DNA of 15,044 nt, taken from positions 1 to 15,044 of the forward strand of contig DBIS01000315.1 of NCBI GenBank assembly GCA_002296975.1. The letters run 5' to 3'. This DNA comes from Deltaproteobacteria bacterium UBA796 (lineage in GTDB: Bacteria > Myxococcota_A > UBA796). Positions 5,987 through 12,680 of this stretch are shown in pieces. How positions within the stretch are numbered: the first letter of the stretch is position 1; each line of letters begins with the position of its first letter. The notes under the pieces are model-generated. The model did no database searches. It was not told the DNA's origin and was given only the letters and a program-made list of their open reading frames with translations. The translations under genes and the position numbers were made by a program.

Positions 5987-7318
5987 TTACCGGTTACCCA
6001 GTGTCCCGCGACGACCGCCGCCAGAACCCTGACCAGGCCCAACAACGCCATCATAGTGACGGGTCATTAAATGGCCCTCGATCTGAGCCACCGTATCCAG
6101 GGTAACACCCACGATAATGAGCAAGCCTGTTCCACCGAAGAAGAACGGCACGCCATAAGCACTGATAAGCACAGTCGGCAAAATACAGATCACAGCCAAA
6201 TATAAGGAGCCACCCAAAGTCAGCCGGGTGAGTACCCGGTCTAAATAATCAGCAGTCTGGCGCCCTGGCCGCAATCCAGGAACATAACCACCCTGTCGAC
6301 GAAGGTTATCAGCCACATCCACCGGGTTGAAGGTCACAGCGGTATAAAAATAGGCGAAGAAGATAATCATGCCAATGTACAGCAGATTGTAAGTCCAGGT
6401 ACCCGGCAAGAACGCCGCGCCGAGCGCGTCGAATAATGGATGGGCGTAAAAGGTCCCGATGGTCGCCGGGAACATCATCACCGACGATGCGAAAATCGGA
6501 GGAATAACACCGGCCACGTTTACCGTGAGTGGCAAATGGGTTTGCTGTCCACCGTAAACCCGTCGCCCGACAACCCGCTTGGCATACTGAATTGGAACCT
6601 GCCGCTGGCCCCGCTCGACGAACACAATCGCCATGACAACGAGCACCATAAAGCCCATGAGCAACACGGCACCCAGAAGGGTAATCTCGCCGATGCTCAC
6701 CTTTTGGTAGGTGTTCATCAACCCTGAAGGGAGGGCTGCGATGATTCCGCAGGTAATGATTAAGGACGCACCATTCCCAATGCCACGATCAGTGATCTGC
6801 TCACCGAGCCACATCACAAAACAGGCGCCTGCAGTCATTGTAATGACTGTCATCATCCGGAAAGGCCAACCCGCATCGATAACAACATCAGTGCCACCGA
6901 TTGTCTTCATCTGCTCAAGAGATATCCCGATTCCCATTGACTGGATAATCGCGATTCCAATGGTCAGGTACCGAGTGTACTGGGTAATCTTTTTACGACC
7001 GACCTGCCCTTCTTTGGACAGGCGTTCGATCTGCGGCATCACAACCTGCATCAGCTGCATTATGATCGATGCCGAAATGTAGGGCATGATGCCAAGCACG
7101 AACACGGAGAACTGCTGTAGCGCACCACCCGAAAACATATCGTACAAGCCGAGAAGCGTACCCTCGTTACCTGCGAAGAAGTCTCCAAGGGCCACGCGGT
7201 CTACGCCAGGCGCCGGAATGAAAATCCCGAGCCGGTACACACCAAGCATTGCCAGCGTAAAAAAGATCCGAGCCCTAAGGTCGGGTATCTTCAGCACATT
7301 GGCAATGGCCTCAAACAC
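5987..7318 (-). CDS. secY: SecY, channel subunit of the Sec translocase
   Basis: Forms the inner-membrane protein-conducting channel with SecE and SecG. The 443 residues contain ten hydrophobic segments, at roughly 17-35, 73-93, 115-133, 151-172, 181-198, 212-234, 266-288, 309-329, 366-385 and 393-411. The plug region MFSGGALQQFS (61-71), PYISASIIMQL (79-89) and the large basic cytoplasmic loop with ERGQRQVPIQYAKR (235-248) are typical. The C-terminal tail is short and Gly-rich (427-437). The start is a GTG at 7318, one base after the rplO stop, and gives MFEAIANVLKIPDLRARI as expected for the family. Translation is probably coupled to rplO. SecG is encoded on the other strand in this window. 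Confidence 0.97.
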   Translation of the reverse strand: MFEAIANVLKIPDLRARIFFTLAMLGVYRLGIFIPAPGVDRVALGDFFAGNEGTLLGLYDMFSGGALQQFSVFVLGIMPYISASIIMQLMQVVMPQIERLSKEGQVGRKKITQYTRYLTIGIAIIQSMGIGISLEQMKTIGGTDVVIDAGWPFRMMTVITMTAGACFVMWLGEQITDRGIGNGASLIITCGIIAALPSGLMNTYQKVSIGEITLLGAVLLMGFMVLVVMAIVFVERGQRQVPIQYAKRVVGRRVYGGQQTHLPLTVNVAGVIPPIFASSVMMFPATIGTFYAHPLFDALGAAFLPGTWTYNLLYIGMIIFFAYFYTAVTFNPVDVADNLRRQGGYVPGLRPGRQTADYLDRVLTRLTLGGSLYLAVICILPTVLISAYGVPFFFGGTGLLIIVGVTLDTVAQIEGHLMTRHYDGVVGPGQGSGGGRRGTLGNR

Positions 7319-7319
7319 C

Positions 7320-7766
7320 TCAGACGACCTCTGCTGTTCCGCCAGCCGCCGAAATCTTCTCTGCAGCTGACTTCGTGAACTTGGCAGCTTTGATGGTCAA
7401 AGCCTTATCGATGTCGCCATTGCCCAACACCTTGATGCCATGCTTCTCAATCTTAGCGATAACACCAGCCGCTTTCAAAACAGATGCGTCAACGGTGTCG
7501 CCCTTCTTGAACTTGGCTGAGATCTTTTCAATCGTCACTTCGGTATAGCGCTTTCCAAAGATATTATTGAACCCACGCTTCGGCAAACGCCGTTGAAGGG
7601 GCATTTGGCCACCTTCGAAACGAGGATGAATGGTGTTACGGGCGCCTTGGCCCTTGGTGCCGCGGCCGGCGGTTTTACCTTTTCCGGACCCCTCACCACG
7701 ACCAACACGCTTTCGCGCTTTGGTCGAGCCAGGTGACGGCTTTAAATTGCTGAGTTCGTTCGCCAT
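7320..7766 (-). CDS. rplO: 50S ribosomal protein L15
   Basis: Late-assembling large-subunit protein with a long Gly-rich extension that threads into 23S rRNA. The 148 residues show the typical N terminus LSNLKPSPGSTKARKRVGRG (5-24), followed by SGKGKTAGRGTKGQ, and then the globular domain with FEGGQMPLQRRLPKRGF (50-66). AAGGAG lies six bases before the ATG. The gene lies between rpmD (23-base gap) and secY (one-base gap), the standard arrangement. Nothing unusual. Confidence 0.98.
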   Translation of the reverse strand: MANELSNLKPSPGSTKARKRVGRGEGSGKGKTAGRGTKGQGARNTIHPRFEGGQMPLQRRLPKRGFNNIFGKRYTEVTIEKISAKFKKGDTVDASVLKAAGVIAKIEKHGIKVLGNGDIDKALTIKAAKFTKSAAEKISAAGGTAEVV

Positions 7767-7789
7767 GAGAGGCTCCTTATAGTTGGACG

Positions 7790-7975
7790 CTATGCGTCCA
7801 ACTCTTCAACTTCGATGAGGTGGATGACCTTGCGAACCATCCCACGAATCGCGGGTGTGTTTTCAAGAATACGCACCTGGTTAGGGCGTTTCAGGCCCAG
7901 CCCTGCAACATTCGCGCGTTGTACGCGGGTGCTGCCGATGAGACTTCTCTTTAAAGTGACCTTCAAGTTTTTCAT
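7790..7975 (-). CDS. rpmD: 50S ribosomal protein L30
   Basis: Small peripheral large-subunit protein. The 61 residues begin MKNLKVTLKRSLIGS and contain the L30 pattern GLGLKRPNQVRILENTPAIR (25-44), then GMVRKVIHLIEVEEL. Length and position between rpsE and rplO are standard. An AGG-type ribosome binding site lies within the 11 bases after the rpsE stop. Confidence 0.97.
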   Translation of the reverse strand: MKNLKVTLKRSLIGSTRVQRANVAGLGLKRPNQVRILENTPAIRGMVRKVIHLIEVEELDA

Positions 7976-7986
7976 TGGGACCTACC

Positions 7987-8559
7987 TTAAGCGTTGGATG
8001 AGTCAGCGTTTCCACTGCCCCAAACGTGCGCGCCGACGGTGTAGCCGGACATGAACTCTTCGGCCTTCCGGCCCAGCCGGGCAGCATACATTTCTGGTGA
8101 CTCGAGGCAGCCGAGTGCGTCCATGACTGCCTTGACAACATTGTTCGCGTTGCTGCTCCCAATGACCTTGGTCAGCACATTGGAATATCCAGCAGCATCA
8201 AGGATTGCACCGACCTTGGCACCGGCAATAACACCGGTACCGGGGCTAGCCGGACGCAACACAACTTTAGATGCACCGAATCGACCCTCAACAAAGTGAG
8301 GAACGGTGCCGTCAATAATGGGCACATCAACCATGGTCCGGCGAGCACGCTCACCAGCCTTGCGAATGGCCTCTGGAACTTCCGCGGCCTTGCCGTAGCC
8401 GAAACCGACCCGACCCTTTCCATCCCCAACCACTACCAAAGCGGTGAAGTTGAAACGACGGCCACCCTTGACAACCTTCGACACCCGATTGATGTCGATC
8501 GTCTTCTCGATCATTCCGTCGTCTTTATCATCTCGACGGTTTTGGCGTTTGTTGTACAC
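7987..8559 (-). CDS. rpsE: 30S ribosomal protein S5
   Basis: Small-subunit protein lining the mRNA entry channel and important for decoding accuracy. The 190 residues include the double-stranded-RNA-binding-like domain (about 17-82, with VVKGGRRFNFTALVVVGDGKG starting at 29) and the C-terminal domain (GRFGASKVVLRPASPGTGVI, 92-111). The start is a GTG at 8559. AGGAG lies six bases upstream and begins inside the rplR stop codon, giving MYNKRQNRRDD. The next Met (residue 16) has no comparable site. The C-terminal tail after about 165 is longer and less conserved. Standard position between rplR and rpmD. Confidence 0.97.
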   Translation of the reverse strand: MYNKRQNRRDDKDDGMIEKTIDINRVSKVVKGGRRFNFTALVVVGDGKGRVGFGYGKAAEVPEAIRKAGERARRTMVDVPIIDGTVPHFVEGRFGASKVVLRPASPGTGVIAGAKVGAILDAAGYSNVLTKVIGSSNANNVVKAVMDALGCLESPEMYAARLGRKAEEFMSGYTVGAHVWGSGNADSSNA

Positions 8560-8568
8560 GGTGTTCTC

Positions 8569-8934
8569 CTAAAACTTGAGACCGGCTTCACGAGCCGCGG
8601 TGGCGAGCGCTTGTACACGTCCGTGATACAAGAAGCCATTCCGGTCGAAAGTCACGGTGGTGATGCCTGCTTCAATTGCCTTCTGGGCAATCAAGGCGCC
8701 GACCTTGGTCGCTGCTCCGATATTTCCCTTATGTCCGTCATGAGCGATCTCACTGGACTGGGTCGAAGCAGATGCAAGGGTCGTCCCATTATCGTCATTG
8801 ATAATTTGGGCGTAAATGTGGTTTGCCGAGCGATACACCGACAGCCGAGGCCGCGCTGTAGAACCACGCACAACCTTTCGGATGTGCATCTTTCGACGCA
8901 AACGCGCCTTCGCTCTTGGGTTGGTCTTTGCCAT
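8569..8934 (-). CDS. rplR: 50S ribosomal protein L18
   Basis: Binds 5S rRNA, with L5, in the central protuberance. The 121 residues have the basic N terminus (MAKTNPRAKARLRRKMHIRK) and the motifs RPRLSVYRSANHIYAQII (28-45), KVGALIAQKA and TFDRNGFLYHGRVQALA, all diagnostic for L18. The stop TAG overlaps the ribosome binding site of rpsE, nine bases before its GTG start. Length and position are standard. Confidence 0.98.
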   Translation of the reverse strand: MAKTNPRAKARLRRKMHIRKVVRGSTARPRLSVYRSANHIYAQIINDDNGTTLASASTQSSEIAHDGHKGNIGAATKVGALIAQKAIEAGITTVTFDRNGFLYHGRVQALATAAREAGLKF

Positions 8935-8948
8935 GATATCTCCTTCGC

Positions 8949-9485
8949 CTATTTGGCGGACTTACCGGCCTTGAGGCGGACATATTCACCTTCGTACCGG
9001 ACACCCTTGCCCTTGTACGAATCTGGCGGACGAAAGCCACGAATCTCGGCGGCCGCTTGGCCTACCTTTTCTTTGCTGATGCCCGTTACGGTGACGGAAG
9101 TGTTCTTTACAACGGTAACAGTCACCCCTTCTGGGAAGGGAAATTCAATCGGATGGCTGAAGCCAAGGTTGAATACGACCTTACTGCCCTGAACCGCAGC
9201 CTTATACCCGACGCCGTTAATCTCGAGCTTCCGCTCGAAACCTTCAGACACGCCGATCACCATGTTGTTCAACAAGGCACGCATAAGCCCGTGATTTGCG
9301 CGAAAGACCTTTGAGTCGCCAGCCCGGCTAACACGAACAGTGCTCCCATCGACAGCGACGCTAATGCCATTCACAATAGTCTGAGTCAACTGACCTTTAG
9401 GGCCCTTGACCAACAGCACGCCACCAGTTGCCGACACGGACACACCGTTTGGTACTGCGACAGGCTTGTTTCCAATTCGAGACAT
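8949..9485 (-). CDS. rplF: 50S ribosomal protein L6
   Basis: Large-subunit protein near the factor-binding region. The 178 residues begin MSRIGNKPVAVPNGVSVS and form two similar domains, the second containing LEINGVGYKAAVQGSKVVF (107-125). The C terminus has the signature PDSYKGKGVRYEGEYVRLKAG (153-173). AGGGAG lies seven bases before the ATG. Position between rpsH and rplR is standard and nothing is unusual. Confidence 0.98.
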   Translation of the reverse strand: MSRIGNKPVAVPNGVSVSATGGVLLVKGPKGQLTQTIVNGISVAVDGSTVRVSRAGDSKVFRANHGLMRALLNNMVIGVSEGFERKLEINGVGYKAAVQGSKVVFNLGFSHPIEFPFPEGVTVTVVKNTSVTVTGISKEKVGQAAAEIRGFRPPDSYKGKGVRYEGEYVRLKAGKSAK

Positions 9486-9496
9486 AATTTAACTCC

Positions 9497-9889
9497 CTAC
9501 CAGACGTAGCAGAGGACTTCGCCGCCAACACCCTTTTCACGGGCCTGGCGGTCAGTCATCACGCCGCGAGGCGTAGTAAGAATGGCGACACCAAGCCCGT
9601 TACGAACTTGAGGTATTTCACCGCTGCCGACATAAACACGCCGCGAAGGCTTACTTATGCGCTGAAGGCCGCGAATGATACCCTTAAAGTTGGCATCGTA
9701 CTTGGGAAAAACTTTAATAGCACCCTGCGGGCCGGTTTCGACCTCTATATAACCCTCAATAAAACCCTCACCCTTGAGGATCTTAACGATCTCAAGCTTG
9801 ATTTTAGATCGAGGAATTACCACGGTACCATGGCGTGCCTGCATCGCATTACGAATGCGAGTCAGTAAATCGGCTATTGGATCAGTCAT
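9497..9889 (-). CDS. rpsH: 30S ribosomal protein S8
   Basis: Primary 16S rRNA-binding protein of the small-subunit platform and, in E. coli, the repressor of the spc operon. The 130 residues start MTDPIADLLTRIRNAMQARH and end with the signature region GLGVAILTTPRGVMTDRQAR (98-117) and GGEVLCYVW. GGGAG lies six bases before the ATG, and 39 bases separate it from rpsN. I did not find a convincing copy of the E. coli S8 target near the rplE start, where only ten bases separate rplX and rplE. Confidence 0.98.
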   Translation of the reverse strand: MTDPIADLLTRIRNAMQARHGTVVIPRSKIKLEIVKILKGEGFIEGYIEVETGPQGAIKVFPKYDANFKGIIRGLQRISKPSRRVYVGSGEIPQVRNGLGVAILTTPRGVMTDRQAREKGVGGEVLCYVW

Positions 9890-9928
9890 GAGACTCTCCC
9901 ATCAGACAAAGGAAACAAAACAAGTGTA

Positions 9929-10114
9929 TTACCAAGAAGCCTTGGAAACACCTGGAAGCTCACCCGAAAGGGCGTGGCTTCGAAAACATATGCGGCACAT
10001 ATTAAAGTCACGGAGAAAGGCTCGCGGCCGCCCACATAGGGGACAACGGTTCTTCTTCCGAACTGCAAATTTGGGCTCGCGCTTGGACTTGGCGATCATG
10101 GACTTTTTGGCCAC
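9929..10114 (-). CDS. rpsN: 30S ribosomal protein S14, zinc type
   Basis: Small-subunit head protein. It is 61 residues long, the short zinc-binding type, with the four cysteines at 24, 27, 40 and 43 (CPLCGRPRAFLRDFNMCRIC). The C terminus GELPGVSKASW is classic. The start is a GTG at 10114, giving MAKKSMIAKSKREPKF. GGGAG lies six bases upstream, overlapping the end of rplE. The Met at residue 6 would remove the conserved N terminus. Position between rplE and rpsH is standard. Confidence 0.97.
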   Translation of the reverse strand: MAKKSMIAKSKREPKFAVRKKNRCPLCGRPRAFLRDFNMCRICFRSHALSGELPGVSKASW

Positions 10115-10124
10115 TTCGATCTCC

Positions 10125-10670
10125 CTACTTGGCTGCGAAAGGCATACCCAGCGCTTTTAGCAGCGCATGCCCTTCTTCATCGGTTTTGGCGGTGGTGACA
10201 AACGTTATGTTCATCCCCGTAATACGCTGAACCTTGTCATATTGAATCTCAGGGAACACAATCTGCTCCGTGATACCCATTGAAAAATTTCCTCGACCAT
10301 CAAATCCGTGAGGGTTTAATCCCCGGAAATCCCGAATACGAGGCGTTGCGATACTGATCAACCGATCCAGGAATTCCCACATCTGAGTTGACCGCAAAGT
10401 GACCTTCGCGCCTAGCGGCATCCCTTCACGAAGCTTGAAGTTCGCAATTGAATTTCTAGCTTTAGTGATAATTGGCCGCTGACCTGTAATCAATCCAATC
10501 TCGGCTGCTGCTGCATCCAAAACCTTCATGTTCGTAATGGCTTCCTTCAGACACGTATTCACGACGATCTTCTGGAGGCGTGGAACTTCCATAATGTTGC
10601 AGTACTCAAACTCTTTATGCAGCTGAGGAACAACAGTCTCTCTATACTGGGCTTTCAAACGCGGTTGCAT
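10125..10670 (-). CDS. rplE: 50S ribosomal protein L5
   Basis: Central-protuberance protein that binds 5S rRNA and contacts the P-site tRNA and S13. The start is placed at the ATG at 10670 (181 residues, the usual length). An AGGGGG run sits just upstream, right after the rplX stop, while the frame open further upstream only overlaps rplX. Diagnostic stretches are RLQKIVVNTCLKEA, TGQRPIITKARNSIANFKLR, and RDFRGLNPHGFDGRGNFSMG followed by the Glu-Gln of the family motif. The standard spc order rplX-rplE-rpsN is kept with a ten-base spacing on each side. Confidence 0.97.
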   Translation of the reverse strand: MQPRLKAQYRETVVPQLHKEFEYCNIMEVPRLQKIVVNTCLKEAITNMKVLDAAAAEIGLITGQRPIITKARNSIANFKLREGMPLGAKVTLRSTQMWEFLDRLISIATPRIRDFRGLNPHGFDGRGNFSMGITEQIVFPEIQYDKVQRITGMNITFVTTAKTDEEGHALLKALGMPFAAK

Positions 10671-10680
10671 GATTCCCCCT

Positions 10681-11001
10681 TTAGGACTTGCTAATGACAT
10701 CGCCGGTCTTCCGATCGACGCGCACCTTTTTCCCATCAACAACACCCCAGGCCGCTTTCACCTTGCGACCATCTTTGGCATTGAACAGAGAAACGTTAGA
10801 AATATGAAGCCATGCCTCTTTTTCGACGGTGCCGCCTTCGCGACCCGCCTGCGGCTTGGTTCTACGTGAGACCAGGTTGACCTGCTCGATCAACACTCGG
10901 CCTTCCACTGTATCAACGTTGATGACCCGTCCCGTAGCACCCTTGTGCTTTCCAGTTGTCACGACAACGCTATCATTAGCTTGAATTTTATACTTACTCA
11001 T
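10681..11001 (-). CDS. rplX: 50S ribosomal protein L24
   Basis: Assembly-initiating large-subunit protein near the exit tunnel. The 106 residues start MSKYKIQANDSVVVTTGKHK. A KOW motif at about 8-33 (VVVTTGKHKGATGRVINVD) and the conserved NLVSRRTKPQAGREGG (42-57) identify it. AGAGG lies seven bases before the ATG, ten bases after rplN. Length and place are ordinary. Confidence 0.97.
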   Translation of the reverse strand: MSKYKIQANDSVVVTTGKHKGATGRVINVDTVEGRVLIEQVNLVSRRTKPQAGREGGTVEKEAWLHISNVSLFNAKDGRKVKAAWGVVDGKKVRVDRKTGDVISKS

Positions 11002-11011
11002 CGGATTGCCT

Positions 11012-11380
11012 CTAAAGAACTTCTGGCGCGAGCGAAACGATCTTCATGTAGTTTTTGGCACGAAGCTCACGCGCCACTGGACCGAAGATGCGTGTGCCTA
11101 CCGGCTCGCCGTCATTGGTGATGAGGACTGCTGAGTTGGTATCAAAGCGAATGTAGCTTCCGTCTGCACGGCGCAATTCTTTGGTGGTCCGAACAATGAC
11201 AGCTTTCATCACTGAACCTTTCTTCACCTTCGCATTCGGTATCGCTTCCTTAATGGAAACAACAATAACGTCACCCACGGAGGCATACCTACGCTTCGAG
11301 CCGCCGATCACCTTGATGCAAAGCACCTTTTTGGCTCCCGAGTTGTCGGCGATGTCCAAGACACTTTCGGTCTGAATCAT
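11012..11380 (-). CDS. rplN: 50S ribosomal protein L14
   Basis: Conserved large-subunit protein at the subunit interface (bridge to 16S rRNA). The 122 residues begin MIQTESVLDIADNSGAKKVL and carry VKKGSVMKAVIVRTTKELRR (53-72) and NDGEPVGTRIFGPVARELR (89-107), all diagnostic. AGGGAG lies six bases before the ATG. In E. coli this is the first gene of the spc operon. Here only 34 bases, with a small GC-rich hairpin, separate it from rpsQ, and I see no promoter between them. Confidence 0.98.
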   Translation of the reverse strand: MIQTESVLDIADNSGAKKVLCIKVIGGSKRRYASVGDVIVVSIKEAIPNAKVKKGSVMKAVIVRTTKELRRADGSYIRFDTNSAVLITNDGEPVGTRIFGPVARELRAKNYMKIVSLAPEVL

Positions 11381-11395
11381 GTCGTTCTCCCTTCA

Positions 11396-11407
11396 GCCCC
11401 ACGGGGC
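11396..11407 (-). other. GC-rich hairpin at the rpsQ-rplN junction
   Basis: The palindrome GCCCCACGGGGC lies seven bases past the rpsQ stop, at the point equivalent to the boundary between the S10 and spc operons of E. coli. It can form a four-base-pair stem with a tetraloop. It is too small, and lacks the U-run, to be called a terminator. Confidence 0.4.
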
Positions 11408-11414
11408 CGTCTGC

Positions 11415-11687
11415 TCAGGTCTTGGTTTGGACAATCACGAAGTGTTTCCGCTTAGACAGCGGTCGGCACTCTTCAATCACAACAACATCACCCAGTTGTG
11501 CTGAATCGTTTTCGTCGTGAACAGTGTAGTTTTTGCAACGCCTAATGTACTTGTGGTAGCGCGCGTGTTTCACCAAACGCTCTACTCGCACTGTTGCGCT
11601 TTTTTGCATTTTAATCGACACAACCTTCCCCGTCAGTCGACGGCGTCCGGTACTTGTGTCTTCTGTGTTGGTTGCGGTAGCAGCCAT
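11415..11687 (-). CDS. rpsQ: 30S ribosomal protein S17
   Basis: Primary 16S rRNA-binding protein of the lower small-subunit body. The start is the ATG at 11687 (90 residues), with GGAG seven bases upstream. The frame stays open for 35 codons further upstream, but that part has no S17 similarity and lies in a hairpin-rich gap. The OB-fold core GRRRLTGKVVSIKMQKSATV (14-33) and VERLVKHARYHKYIRR (35-50) are typical, as is GDVVVIEECRPLSKRKHF (66-83). The first 13 residues (Ala, Thr, Asn, Glu, Ser) are a variable leader. Confidence 0.96.
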   Translation of the reverse strand: MAATATNTEDTSTGRRRLTGKVVSIKMQKSATVRVERLVKHARYHKYIRRCKNYTVHDENDSAQLGDVVVIEECRPLSKRKHFVIVQTKT

Positions 11688-11883
11688 ATCGATTCTCCAC
11701 AGAGGGTTGTAAGCAAAGCTGACGTCCATCCGGAAATCGAATGGTTGCCGCATTTCAGTGGAGGTCTCCTGTGAAACACAGGACCCAGCCACTGGCGTTG
11801 CTCACGCCACGCACCCATCGGGTGCAAAATCCACCGAGGTGGTGAACCACTCCCCAACCGTTAAGCTGCGAAGCGGCCGCTGT
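11688..11883 (-). other. Structured non-coding gap between rpmC and rpsQ
   Basis: This is the longest gene-free stretch in the operon, 196 bases where neighbours are usually 0-60 apart. In the transcribed sense it holds, in order, overlapping alternative stems around 11831-11850 (the GGTGG arm can pair with either flanking CCACC or ACCAC). Next come a six-base-pair hairpin with a three-base loop (11811-11825, GCACCC/GGGTGC), a six-base-pair hairpin with a five-base loop (11793-11809, TGGCGT/ACGCCA) and a seven-base-pair hairpin with a three-base loop (11767-11783, TCCTGTG/CACAGGA). About 80 less structured bases then lead to the rpsQ ribosome binding site. No convincing gene is present on either strand. 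A structured mRNA element, an RNA processing region or degenerate sequence are all possible. Confidence 0.5.
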
Positions 11884-12207
11884 TTATTCGCCTGGTGTAA
11901 CCTTGTCAACGATCCCCTTCAGGAAACCGCTGGCACCATCATCACCTTCACTACCATTATCACCAGGAACAAAGGATGTCCGGTACATATCGCGAAGTGA
12001 GTTCGGAGAAAGGGATTGCTCTTTTTCTCGTTCTCGCTGCACAGTCCTCGAACGCGCGATCCCCTTGCGGAGCTTGGCGAGTTTCGATGTGTCATCCAAC
12101 TGACCAGTCTTGTTACGGAACCGCGCCTCAATCAACTCTCGTTCGAGTTGAAGCTCGCGGTGCACAACAGATTTGTCATCCATCTTATTAATTTCAATAG
12201 CAGACAT
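11884..12207 (-). CDS. rpmC: 50S ribosomal protein L29, extended
   Basis: Large-subunit protein at the tunnel exit, next to L23, where trigger factor and SRP dock. The N-terminal part (about 1-64) is the L29 helical hairpin: DDKSVVHRELQLERELIEAR, then KLRKGIARSRTVQRER at 45-60. The product has 107 residues against about 60-75 in most bacteria. The extra 40 or so residues (about 66-107) include an acidic Gly/Asp/Glu stretch (82-93) and end in a short possible amphipathic helix (FLKGIVDKV, 95-103). The start ATG overlaps the rplP stop as TAATG, with GAGG seven bases upstream, so translation is coupled. The extension is followed by an unusual 196-base gap. The core call is firm and the tail has no known role. 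Confidence 0.92.
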   Translation of the reverse strand: MSAIEINKMDDKSVVHRELQLERELIEARFRNKTGQLDDTSKLAKLRKGIARSRTVQREREKEQSLSPNSLRDMYRTSFVPGDNGSEGDDGASGFLKGIVDKVTPGE

Positions 12208-12623
12208 TAGAGAACCTCACGCCGCTTGACGAACTTGGTCTTCATTGGCATTTTATGGCCTGCGAGCCGCATGGCCTCTTGAGCAACCTCAAGGGGCACG
12301 CCCTCGAGCTCGTATATGATGCGCCCTGGTTTAACAGGTGCAACCCATCCTTCAGGAGGACCCTTACCTTTACCCATCCGGGTCTCGGCTGGGCGTTTGG
12401 TGATGGGCTTGTCTGGAAATACACGAATCCAAACCTTACCACCACGCTTCACGTAGCGGGTCATGGCTATACGGCCGGCCTCGATTTGACGTGCAGTCAG
12501 CCAACCGCATTCCTGCGATTGCAAACCGAACTCACCAAAGCTGACTTCGCCGCCTCTGTAGGCTTTGCCACGCATCCGGCCCCTCTGGACCTTACGCCAT
12601 CGTACGCGTTTTGGACTAAGCAT
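12207..12623 (-). CDS. rplP: 50S ribosomal protein L16
   Basis: Large-subunit protein that helps position the A-site tRNA. The 138 residues begin MLSPKRVRWRKVQRGRMRGK. Diagnostic stretches are FGLQSQECGWLTARQIEAGR (32-51), WIRVFPDKPITKRPAETRMG (65-84) and KGKGPPEGWVAPVKPGRIIYE (85-105, key residues GPPEGWVA). GGAG lies seven bases before the ATG. The stop overlaps the rpmC start by one base. Length and position are standard. Confidence 0.98.
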   Translation of the reverse strand: MLSPKRVRWRKVQRGRMRGKAYRGGEVSFGEFGLQSQECGWLTARQIEAGRIAMTRYVKRGGKVWIRVFPDKPITKRPAETRMGKGKGPPEGWVAPVKPGRIIYELEGVPLEVAQEAMRLAGHKMPMKTKFVKRREVL

Positions 12624-12654
12624 TGGAAATCTCCAAAAATAAATTAATAGGTGA

Positions 12655-12671
12655 GCCCACCCAAGGCGGGC
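12655..12671 (-). other. Hairpin in the rpsC-rplP gap
   Basis: In the transcribed sense the seven-base arms GCCCGCC and GGTGGGC pair (one G-U pair) around a three-base loop, nine bases after the rpsC stop in a 57-base gap. The following TTATTTTT is too far away (about 12 bases) for a classic terminator. It could be a weak attenuator or an mRNA stability element. Confidence 0.45.
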
Positions 12672-12680
12672 CGTTAAAAA

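Noticed and set aside
8296..9192. 298-codon open frame on the + strand, antisense to rpsE, rplR and rplF
   Set aside because: It covers three certain ribosomal protein genes on the other strand, its product has no recognisable domain, and its composition is that of an antisense reading of constrained codons.
9932..9945. Hairpin CCAAG/CTTGG at the end of rpsN followed by a T-rich stretch, as a possible terminator
   Set aside because: The stem is only five base pairs, it encodes the conserved KASW end of S14, and the T-rich part starts about ten bases later. At best a weak pause.
10671..10745. Upstream in-frame extension of rplE
   Set aside because: It overlaps rplX. The ATG at 10670 has a strong AGGGGG site and yields the normal L5 N terminus.
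11688..11792. Upstream in-frame extension of rpsQ beginning at a GTG
   Set aside because: The extra 35 residues do not resemble S17, and the ATG at 11687 has a well-spaced GGAG and gives the usual length.
11633..11857. Possible small gene in the rpmC-rpsQ gap (minus strand, 74 codons, Met at 11818 as an alternative start)
   Set aside because: It runs into rpsQ in another frame, lacks a ribosome binding site and has no recognisable features. The inverted repeats fit structure better than coding.
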